From Thermoanaerobaculales bacterium (lineage in GTDB: Bacteria > Acidobacteriota > Thermoanaerobaculia > Thermoanaerobaculales > Sulfomarinibacteraceae), in NCBI GenBank assembly GCA_029938595.1, contig JAOZUP010000092.1, positions 1-11,217 on the forward strand: DNA of 11,217 bases, in the 5' to 3' direction. The notes under the pieces were generated by a model. It worked only from the letters and a program-made list of their open reading frames with translations. It had not been told where the DNA came from and searched no databases. The translations under genes were made by a program, and so were the position numbers. Of the stretch, positions 1-5,773 are shown one piece after another (position 1 is the stretch's first letter; the number at the start of each line of letters is the position of its first letter).

Positions 1-62
1 GTGCTCATTTTCCCCCCGAGGTTATGCCGGAAACCTATCACACCTGAGGAGATTTTCGGACT

Positions 63-100
63 CTATTTCTATGTAACTCTATGTAACTCAACAGAAATAG
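63..100. repeat. 8-bp inverted repeat enclosing a perfect tandem 10-bp repeat
   Basis: CTATTTCT at 63-70 is matched by its exact reverse complement AGAAATAG at 93-100. Between and overlapping them, CTATGTAACT occurs twice head to tail (69-78 and 79-88). The block lies just downstream of the minus-strand ClpX-like gene. It is AT-rich relative to its surroundings. It lacks the GC stem and T-run of an intrinsic terminator, so its role is unknown; a protein binding site or a leftover of a small mobile repeat are both possible. The rest of positions 1-132 shows no gene I can support. Confidence 0.5.
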
Positions 101-132
101 CTGCGCAGTGGAGCCGAGTTGTGCGGGATTGC

Positions 133-1272
133 CTACCCGCCGTTACCGGCAATGGCGCGCCGCGCCATGTCGGCCGTAATCTCCAGCTTGTGGCCGCCAC
201 CTTCCCTCTCCAAGAGGCCCTCGTGCTGCCAGGGGTCGTATTCGAGAGGGTTGATGATCTTGTTGAACACCGTGCGCAGGGCGCGGGCGCCGGTGCGGAT
301 GTTCAGCTCCGCCGCCTCCGCGATCATCGAAGCCGCGACGTCATCGATCTCGAGCTCGATGTCCATGACCTCGAAAAAGCGCTTCGAGCGGATGAACGGC
401 GAGTCCAGCGATTCCAGCAGGATCTCCTTGAGCACCGCCACATCGAGATCGTGGAGCATGACCACGTTGTCGAAACGGGCCATGAATTGGGGCACCATGC
501 CGTACTCGAAGAGGTCCTCCGGTTTGAGAAAATCGGACAATGCGAAGCGGGTCTCGATGCGCACTTGGCCGTCAGCCATCTGCACCGCCTGCGACTTGAG
601 CTTTTCACCGCTGGCGGGGTTGATGACGCGCAGGTAGACCTGGTCGTAGAGGTTCTCAAAGGCGCCGCCGCAGATAAACATCATGTGGCGGGTGTCGATG
701 TTCAGCGTGACCGGCTTTTCTTCACCGCCGACGAAGGCGAATGTCTTGTAGGTGACCACCTCCCCTTCCATCAAGGTGAGCAGGCCCTGCTGCAGCACGA
801 CCCCGATAGCGTTCGGCTTGCCGGCCACGATCGATGACATCTTGTCGATCTCATCGATGCAAATCGTCGCCCTCTCCATGGTCTCCTTGAGCGCCTCGGG
901 GCTTGGGTTTTCGCCGACCAGGGCGCGCGCCCTTTGCTCCACCGCTTCGAGTAGGCGCGCGGGCTGGAACTCCATCCTCTCCGAATCGACCAGGAGGTTG
1001 GCGTTGAGAATGGTCATCGCGCGGAACGGCCGGTACTCCGGGACGTCGTGGTACATGCGTTGGATGTTGTTCATGATGGTGGTCTTGCCGGTGCCGGAGT
1101 TGCCGATCAGGAGGATGTTCCCGGGGACCTTGCCGGTCGTGTGCTTGTAGACCGCCACCGAGACGTAGCGCAGAGCGCCGTTCTGTCCGAGAACGCCCCT
1201 CCGCAGCTCGTCGAAGATCTGCGGCGGAGCGATCCCCTCGAGAGAGCGCGGATCGGTACCGTCGCCGCTCAT
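133..1272 (-). CDS. ClpX-like AAA+ ATPase lacking the zinc-binding domain
   Basis: A 379-residue AAA+ ATPase of the ClpX/HslU clade, expected to use ATP hydrolysis in the cytoplasm to remodel or unfold proteins. Seen: Walker A GNSGTGKT (57-64), Walker B ending in D140-E141, the ClpX-type FICGGAF block (199-205), the VPQFMAR box with a probable arginine finger R266, and the sensor-2 TGARALR motif (R330). The start is the ATG at 1272, because it overlaps the stop of the upstream aminopeptidase as ATGA; an in-frame ATG at 1341 would run 70 bp into that gene. Oddities: no N-terminal four-cysteine zinc domain; the segment aligning with the ClpX pore loop GYVG reads SERMEFQPA (about 98-106) instead; and the stretch 206-257 has no IGF/LGF tripeptide for ClpP docking. 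The ATPase family is certain; partner and substrate are unknown. It is probably not the housekeeping ClpX. Confidence 0.93.
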   Translation of the reverse strand: MSGDGTDPRSLEGIAPPQIFDELRRGVLGQNGALRYVSVAVYKHTTGKVPGNILLIGNSGTGKTTIMNNIQRMYHDVPEYRPFRAMTILNANLLVDSERMEFQPARLLEAVEQRARALVGENPSPEALKETMERATICIDEIDKMSSIVAGKPNAIGVVLQQGLLTLMEGEVVTYKTFAFVGGEEKPVTLNIDTRHMMFICGGAFENLYDQVYLRVINPASGEKLKSQAVQMADGQVRIETRFALSDFLKPEDLFEYGMVPQFMARFDNVVMLHDLDVAVLKEILLESLDSPFIRSKRFFEVMDIELEIDDVAASMIAEAAELNIRTGARALRTVFNKIINPLEYDPWQHEGLLEREGGGHKLEITADMARRAIAGNGG

Positions 1273-2453
1273 GAAACCACCCCCCACACTCCATCGCGCG
1301 GCCCGAGCTCGATCCCATCCACGTGGACCGTTCGCCCGCAACCGCCCGGACGAAAGTCAGTAACGATGTCGACGTGTTGGGCCGACCGGTTGAGCACGCC
1401 CGCCACCGCCAGCTCCTCGATCGCCGCCTTGCCCTTCGCAGACGCCGGATCGTCGACATAGCAGTCCTCGTAGCTGGCGCCGATGGCGATATGGAGGGTG
1501 CCACCCACCTTCTCGACAAAGAGCGGGTGTTTGAGGACCCGGTCGAGGCCCGGGTTCATCCCCAGCGCCACCTCGCCGAGACGGTGCGAGCCGTCGTCGG
1601 TCTCGATGATCGCCGCCAGATGCTCGTGGCCGACGTCGGCCCGATACTCCACAATACGGCCGCCTTCGAACTTCAGATAGATTCCCTGGATGTCGTTGCC
1701 GCCGTAGTTCACCGGCAGATCCACGAAGATCTCACCCTCGGCGCTGTTTGCGTTGGGGCTGGTGAATATCTCACCGTCCGGGAAGTTGCGCAGACCGTAG
1801 GACAGGCGTGCCCGGCCTTGGGAGATATCAAGCTCGAGGGCGAGCTCGCGGTCTTCGCGAGGGCACTCGGTGACGATCCGAATCGTCGTGCCGTCGTTGA
1901 TGACCGGCGCCAGACGCTCCTCGGCCTCGAGCAGAGGCCTCGGATCCGTCGTCGATGCGCCTACGATGAAGTCTCGGTAGGTCGCGAAGTCCATCTCCTC
2001 GATCTCGGCCGACGCCTCGGTCGGATAGAGCGTGATCACCCACGGCCTGGAGAGACGGATGTCGGCAAACGGACGATCCGCAGCCGCCAGAGCCTGTGAT
2101 TGATCGGCCGCCAGTCCCATGAACTGCTCGGGATCCTCGGCGCCAAGCACCTCAACGTACTTGGTCATGCTGTCGTACCGGTCGCGATGCCAGGTGGGGA
2201 TCCTCGCGAGCTGCTCGTCGGAGGCGGATCGGGCCATGCCGGCCGACCACACTCGCCCGCGTTCGTTGTTCGGCGCCACGACGTGGACATCGGGCACGCC
2301 ACCGGCCTCGATGACCTTCTGTTCGAGCACCGCCATCAACGGCCAGCACACCGCCTCTCCCTTGATCATCACACGGTCGTCAGCGGTCACACCGCCGATT
2401 GAGTGGTCGAGTAGAAAGCCCGCCCAGATTTCAAGGTCCTTTTGGTCGATCAT
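1269..2453 (-). CDS. M29 family metallo-aminopeptidase (aminopeptidase T/AmpS-like)
   Basis: A 394-residue cytoplasmic aminopeptidase expected to remove N-terminal residues from peptides using a two-metal centre. The M29 metal ligands and catalytic residues are all recognisable: E228 in NFPDGEIF, E294 in LGEVALG, H321 and Y328 in HIAIGASY, and H360 and D362 in QHVD. The 66-residue distance between the two glutamates matches the family. Length is close to the usual 370-415. I chose the ATG at 2453 because GGGGAG sits 6 nt upstream on the minus strand; longer in-frame starts at 2504 and 2582 lack such a site and would extend into the divergent promoter region. The gene is first in an operon, and its TGA overlaps the ATG of the ClpX-like ATPase by 4 bp, which indicates translational coupling. 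M29 enzymes normally work without an ATPase, so this pairing is notable. Confidence 0.93.
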   Translation of the reverse strand: MIDQKDLEIWAGFLLDHSIGGVTADDRVMIKGEAVCWPLMAVLEQKVIEAGGVPDVHVVAPNNERGRVWSAGMARSASDEQLARIPTWHRDRYDSMTKYVEVLGAEDPEQFMGLAADQSQALAAADRPFADIRLSRPWVITLYPTEASAEIEEMDFATYRDFIVGASTTDPRPLLEAEERLAPVINDGTTIRIVTECPREDRELALELDISQGRARLSYGLRNFPDGEIFTSPNANSAEGEIFVDLPVNYGGNDIQGIYLKFEGGRIVEYRADVGHEHLAAIIETDDGSHRLGEVALGMNPGLDRVLKHPLFVEKVGGTLHIAIGASYEDCYVDDPASAKGKAAIEELAVAGVLNRSAQHVDIVTDFRPGGCGRTVHVDGIELGPRDGVWGVVS

Positions 2454-2486
2454 GATGCTCCCCGGGCCGCAGTCGCGGCGCCGTGC

Positions 2487-2492
2487 ATTGTA
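2487..2492 (-). promoter_or_regulatory. possible -10 element for the aminopeptidase-ATPase operon
   Basis: On the minus strand these bases read TACAAT, a 5 of 6 match to the sigma-70 -10 consensus. A start site about 7 nt downstream would give a leader of roughly 25-30 nt carrying the GGGGAG ribosome site. No convincing -35 hexamer is visible at 16-18 nt, so this is tentative. Confidence 0.3.
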
Positions 2493-2531
2493 GCCCCTCG
2501 GCATCCCGACTGCACCCTCTCTCTTGATTCG

Positions 2532-2540
2532 TGTTATCGT
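2532..2540 (+). promoter_or_regulatory. possible extended -10 promoter for the S9 peptidase gene
   Basis: TGTTATCGT fits an extended -10 (TG-n-TATCGT). Transcription would begin near 2547, giving a leader of about 53 nt before the ATG at 2600. The leader contains two small hairpins (CCCCG at 2541-2545 with CGGGG at 2552-2556, and GGTT with AACC around 2559-2570). The -35 region is weak. The element shares the 146-bp divergent intergenic region with the minus-strand operon. Confidence 0.3.
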
Positions 2541-2584
2541 CCCCGCGTCTTCGGGGCCGGTTGGACAACCCGAGGGCATCACAA

Positions 2585-2590
2585 AGGAGG
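2585..2590 (+). promoter_or_regulatory. consensus Shine-Dalgarno of the S9 peptidase gene
   Basis: A full AGGAGG lies 9 nt before the ATG at 2600. It decides the start over an in-frame upstream ATG at 2531. The chosen start is also the one that gives a proper lipoprotein signal peptide. Confidence 0.85.
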
Positions 2591-2599
2591 GATCAGATC

Positions 2600-4516
2600 A
2601 TGCGTAAGACCTTCGTTCCATTTGTTTTGGTAACCATCCTGGTGGCCATCGGCTGTGCGGGGCCCAGCGGCGACACCAATGTCGCCCGGACCGCGCCGTC
2701 TCAGACTTACACCATGGAGCAGTTCATGAAGACCGTCAGTATCGGCGGCAGCTCCTTCAATCCAGACGAGTCCAAGCTCCTGGTCTCGAGCAATGAGACC
2801 GGGGTCTTCAATGTATACGAGCTCGACCTCGCGTCCGGTGTGCGAACACCGGTCACCGAGGGGGATGACACCACCTTCGCAGTCGCCTACATGCCCAACG
2901 ACGAGCGGATCCTCTTCACCCGCGACCAAGAGGGCAACGAAAACAACCATCTCTACTTGCGGGATACTGACGGCACCGTTACCGACCTCACCGAGGGCGA
3001 GGAGACCAAGGAACAATTCGTCGGCTTCAGCAACGACCTCGCCAACTTCTTCACCATAAACAACGGCCGCGACCCGAGGTTTTTCGATCTCTTCGAGTGG
3101 GATATCGCCGGCCTCTCCAAGCGAATGGTCTACCGCAACGACACCGGTTTCGACGCCGCCGCCTGGACCCCCGACGGTCGCTGGCTCGTGCTGTCGAAGA
3201 CCAACACCACCAACGATTCCGATCTGTTCGTTCTCGGCCTCTCGAGTGGTGGTGAGCCCGTGCTGATGTCGGACCACGAGGGTGAGGCCAACTTTGCGGC
3301 CGAGGATGTGAGCGTGGACAGCAGCATGCTCTACTACACCACCAACGTCGACGGTGAGTTTGCCACCCTCAAACGCTACAGCTTCGTGGACGGATCGCAC
3401 GAGGAGGTGTTCGCCACCGACTGGAACGTCTCGTATGCCTACTTCAGCCGACTCGGCACCTACCGGGTCATCGGCACCAACGAGGATGGATACACCAAGA
3501 TCCGAATCACCAACGAGATCTCGGGCGAAGAGGTCGAGATCCCGAATCTCCCTGCCGGAACGGTGACCGGGGTCGCCTTTTCGAACAGCGAAAAGCTCAT
3601 GAAGCTCACCCTCTCGAGTGACACCATGCCCGGCAACCTCTTCCTATACAACATTGAAACCGGCGACCTGAAGCAGCTCACGGACACCGTCAACCGGGAA
3701 ATCGATTCGAACGATCTCGTGGCGAGCGAGGTGGTCCGATTCACCGCCCGCGACGGCATGACCATCCCCGGGCCACTCTACAAACCAATCGCCGCCAGCG
3801 CCGACAACAAGGTCCCTGTTCTGCTGTCGATCCACGGCGGACCGGGCGGACAGAGCCGCGCCGGCTATAACGCCTCCCGCCAGTTCCTCCTCAATCACGG
3901 CTACGCCATCTTCGCAGTCAACAACCGCGGCTCCTCCGGTTACGGCAAGACATTTTTCGCAGCCGACGACCAAAAGCACGGACGTGAGCCGCTGTGGGAC
4001 TGCATCGATGCCAAGGAGTACCTCAAGACTCTCGACTGGGTCGATCAGGACCGGATCGGCATCATGGGCGGCTCCTACGGCGGTTACATGGTCCTGGCGG
4101 CTCTCGCCTTCGAACCCGAGGAGTTCGCGGTCGGTGTTGATCTCTTCGGTGTAGCCAACTGGGTCCGAACGCTCGAGAGCATCCCCCCTTACTGGGAGAG
4201 CTTCCGTGAGGCCCTGTATGCCGAGATCGGCGACCCGGAAACCGATGAGGAGTTTCTCCGCGCAACCTCACCCGTGTTCCACGGAGACAAGATCACCCGG
4301 CCCCTGATCATCCTCCAGGGCGCCAACGACCCGCGAGTGATCAAGCCTGAGAGCGACGACATGGTCGCGGCCATCGAGGCCAATGACGGCATCGTCGAGT
4401 ACGTCGTCTTTGACGACGAAGGCCACGGCTTCACAAAGAACGACAACCGTATCGAAGGCTGGAACGCCATTCTCGCCTTCCTCGACACCTTTCTTGCGGC
4501 CGAGTCCCACCCCTGA
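2600..4516 (+). CDS. S9 family prolyl oligopeptidase-type serine peptidase, lipoprotein
   Basis: A 638-residue peptidase of the prolyl oligopeptidase/acylaminoacyl peptidase family that cleaves short peptides. Residues 1-18 form a signal peptide (basic MRK, then a hydrophobic core) ending in AIGC, a permissive lipobox with lipidated C19. Alanine at +2 argues for outer-membrane rather than inner-membrane retention. Residues about 35-375 show repeated PD40/TolB-like propeller blades (for example FNPDESKLL and WTPDGRWLV). Residues about 385-638 are the alpha/beta-hydrolase domain: HGGPGG (412-417), NRGSSGYG (442-449), nucleophile S492 in GGSYGGYM, D577 in GANDPRV and H609 in EGHGF, so the triad is complete. 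It is transcribed divergently from the aminopeptidase operon and ends in a strong terminator. Likely role is trimming of peptides in the periplasm or at the cell surface; the exact specificity cannot be read from the sequence. Confidence 0.95.
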   Translation: MRKTFVPFVLVTILVAIGCAGPSGDTNVARTAPSQTYTMEQFMKTVSIGGSSFNPDESKLLVSSNETGVFNVYELDLASGVRTPVTEGDDTTFAVAYMPNDERILFTRDQEGNENNHLYLRDTDGTVTDLTEGEETKEQFVGFSNDLANFFTINNGRDPRFFDLFEWDIAGLSKRMVYRNDTGFDAAAWTPDGRWLVLSKTNTTNDSDLFVLGLSSGGEPVLMSDHEGEANFAAEDVSVDSSMLYYTTNVDGEFATLKRYSFVDGSHEEVFATDWNVSYAYFSRLGTYRVIGTNEDGYTKIRITNEISGEEVEIPNLPAGTVTGVAFSNSEKLMKLTLSSDTMPGNLFLYNIETGDLKQLTDTVNREIDSNDLVASEVVRFTARDGMTIPGPLYKPIAASADNKVPVLLSIHGGPGGQSRAGYNASRQFLLNHGYAIFAVNNRGSSGYGKTFFAADDQKHGREPLWDCIDAKEYLKTLDWVDQDRIGIMGGSYGGYMVLAALAFEPEEFAVGVDLFGVANWVRTLESIPPYWESFREALYAEIGDPETDEEFLRATSPVFHGDKITRPLIILQGANDPRVIKPESDDMVAAIEANDGIVEYVVFDDEGHGFTKNDNRIEGWNAILAFLDTFLAAESHP

Positions 4517-4541
4517 TCGGGCGTTGATTTTCCACATCGAT

Positions 4542-4570
4542 CCGAGCCGCGACGGCGGCTCGGGTTTTTT
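4542..4570 (+). terminator. intrinsic terminator of the S9 peptidase gene
   Basis: A perfect 9-bp GC-rich stem (CCGAGCCGC at 4542-4550 pairing with GCGGCTCGG at 4555-4563) with a GACG loop is followed by a T-run at 4565-4570. It begins 26 bp after the peptidase stop. The last T also belongs to the stop codon of the convergent dehydrogenase. There is no T-run on the minus strand, so it looks one-directional. Confidence 0.9.
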
Positions 4571-5409
4571 CAGGTCGAGATTCGGTCGAGGCCGAACCGT
4601 CTGCTGAAGATCCGATCGCGAATTCTGGCCGGTAAGCGGGCCATCGCCGGCAGGCGGACCGAGTGTTTGCCGGCCCGAAATATTGCCGGCGGCGACGGGT
4701 CCGTTACGGCGCCCACCAACAAGTGGGCGAAATCAGCTGCCGGCATCGAGCCCACCTGCGAGGCTCCGGCTCGGGCCTCGATGGAATCGAAGACCTGCGA
4801 GTACAAAGACCCTTCCCTGAACCGCTCCACTCCCCGCCCTGCGCGCTCCCCGAAGCGCGATTCGACAGCCCCCGGCTGCACCGTGATCACCCTAATCCCG
4901 AATGGAGCCAGCTCCATCCGAATGGCGTCCGAAATAAGGTGGACCGCCGCCTTGCTTGCGCAGTACGCGCCCGAAAAAGGGGTCGCCGTAACGCCCGAGA
5001 CGCTACCGATATTGACGATCCGCCCGTTCCCCCGCTCCACCATCTGCGGCACGACAGCCTGGGTCACCGCCACGACCCCGACGACGTTGGTCTCGAGTTG
5101 GGTCCGCAGCTCATCGAGATCGAGCTCCGCCACCGGCCCGATAAGGGCGTAGCCGGCGTTGTTGACGACGATGTCAATCGGTCCAACCAGGTTCATTGCA
5201 CCTTTCACCACACTCTCAATGGACGCGGGATCGGTTACATCGAGCCGTGCAGTCCGGATCTTTTCACCCTTGAGATCTTCAAGAGATTCTGGAGACCGCG
5301 CTGTGGCCAGGACTCGGTGCCCCTGTCGTGCAAACTCCCGGGCCAATGCTTTGCCGATCCCAGACGAACACCCTGTAATCAATACCACCTGGTTTTCGAG
5401 ACGTGCCAT
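4570..5409 (-). CDS. short-chain dehydrogenase/reductase (classical SDR)
   Basis: A 279-residue NAD(P)-dependent oxidoreductase. The Rossmann motif TGCSSGIG is at 12-19, D57 in LDVTD is the usual adenine contact, NNAG is at 83-86, and the catalytic tetrad is N108, S136, Y149 and K153 (YCASK). PG at 179-180 closes the cofactor site. R38 after the second strand suggests a preference for NADPH (family knowledge, not proof). The C-terminal 60 residues are basic (LPARIRDRIFSRRFG), as in SDRs acting on lipid or retinoid-like substrates, but the substrate cannot be assigned. The ATG at 5409 has AGGAG 6 nt upstream. The gene is convergent with the S9 peptidase, its stop touching that gene's terminator, and divergent from the small gene at 5493. 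It appears monocistronic. Confidence 0.93.
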   Translation of the reverse strand: MARLENQVVLITGCSSGIGKALAREFARQGHRVLATARSPESLEDLKGEKIRTARLDVTDPASIESVVKGAMNLVGPIDIVVNNAGYALIGPVAELDLDELRTQLETNVVGVVAVTQAVVPQMVERGNGRIVNIGSVSGVTATPFSGAYCASKAAVHLISDAIRMELAPFGIRVITVQPGAVESRFGERAGRGVERFREGSLYSQVFDSIEARAGASQVGSMPAADFAHLLVGAVTDPSPPAIFRAGKHSVRLPAMARLPARIRDRIFSRRFGLDRIST

Positions 5410-5480
5410 GCCTTACTCCTGTCCACGGTCGCGGCCATTCCTTTTGTCACAGCATCGTACCCTTGCACGTCGGGACGCGG

Positions 5481-5486
5481 TACACT
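5481..5486 (+). promoter_or_regulatory. possible -10 element of a leaderless small gene
   Basis: TACACT lies 6 nt before the ATG at 5493, the distance expected when the first transcribed base is the A of the start codon. There is no Shine-Dalgarno sequence upstream of this ATG, which fits a leaderless mRNA. The -35 is poor: TTGCAC at 5463-5468 is only 12 nt away. Confidence 0.4.
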
Positions 5487-5492
5487 CAAACG

Positions 5493-5741
5493 ATGAGCCC
5501 TCGCATTCAACTCGACGAATCCCTGCCCGAGGTGCCGATCGTACCTTTAGCAATGGGGGGGACACCCTCGCCTGTGGCTCGACACCTTCTCGACGCCGAT
5601 TGGGAGGTCCCAACCTCCCAGACCCTGATGCTGTACCTGGCCGACGAACCTCGCATCGGCGATGAGTTCTCCTACCATGGGCTCCGTTGGATGATCGTCG
5701 ACTACCGCAACGGCTGGGTGGCGCGGCTGCTGGTGGATTGA
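5493..5741 (+). CDS. small conserved-looking protein of unknown function
   Basis: An 82-residue acidic protein that I do not recognise. It has no signal peptide, membrane segment or cysteine. The N-terminal third is proline-rich and probably extended; the C-terminal half (about 48-82) alternates hydrophobic and polar residues (GDEFSYHGLRWMIVDYRNGW), suggesting a small beta-barrel or SH3-like fold, as inference. I chose the ATG at 5493 because of the -10 element in front of it; an in-frame ATG at 5403 would overlap the start of the divergent dehydrogenase. Its stop codon (5739-5741) overlaps the -35 element of the giant gene that follows, so the two are physically packed and may be co-expressed. 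The reading frame keeps the high-GC codon usage of the region. Confidence 0.7.
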   Translation: MSPRIQLDESLPEVPIVPLAMGGTPSPVARHLLDADWEVPTSQTLMLYLADEPRIGDEFSYHGLRWMIVDYRNGWVARLLVD

Positions 5742-5765
5742 GACCAGCCACTTTTCAGGTATCAT
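5738..5765 (+). promoter_or_regulatory. near-consensus promoter of the giant acyl-CoA synthetase gene
   Basis: TTGAGA at 5738-5743 (5 of 6 to the -35 consensus) and TATCAT at 5760-5765 (5 of 6 to the -10) are separated by 16 nt. The ATG at 5774 begins 8 nt after the -10, so transcription should start at or within about 2 nt of it. No Shine-Dalgarno is present between the promoter and the ATG. Together these indicate a leaderless transcript. The -35 box contains the stop codon of the preceding small gene. Confidence 0.65.
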
Positions 5766-5773
5766 CCTGCGCC

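Noticed and set aside
69..88. CRISPR-like repetition
   Set aside because: Only two 10-bp units with no spacer; far too short and too few.
123..140. Possible terminator hairpin (GCGGG with CCCGC) after the ClpX-like gene
   Set aside because: The stem spans the stop codon of the gene and is not followed by T residues on the minus strand.
1..837. A 278-codon plus-strand frame at the left edge
   Set aside because: It is antisense to the ClpX-like gene over most of its length, rich in His, Val and Asp as expected from reverse reading, and has no domain.
2579..3400. A 273-codon minus-strand frame
   Set aside because: It is antisense to the S9 peptidase, whose signal peptide and propeller repeats are clear.
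5687..5773. Upstream in-frame start for the giant protein
   Set aside because: It lies within the 82-aa gene and upstream of the strong promoter; the extra 29 residues have no domain.
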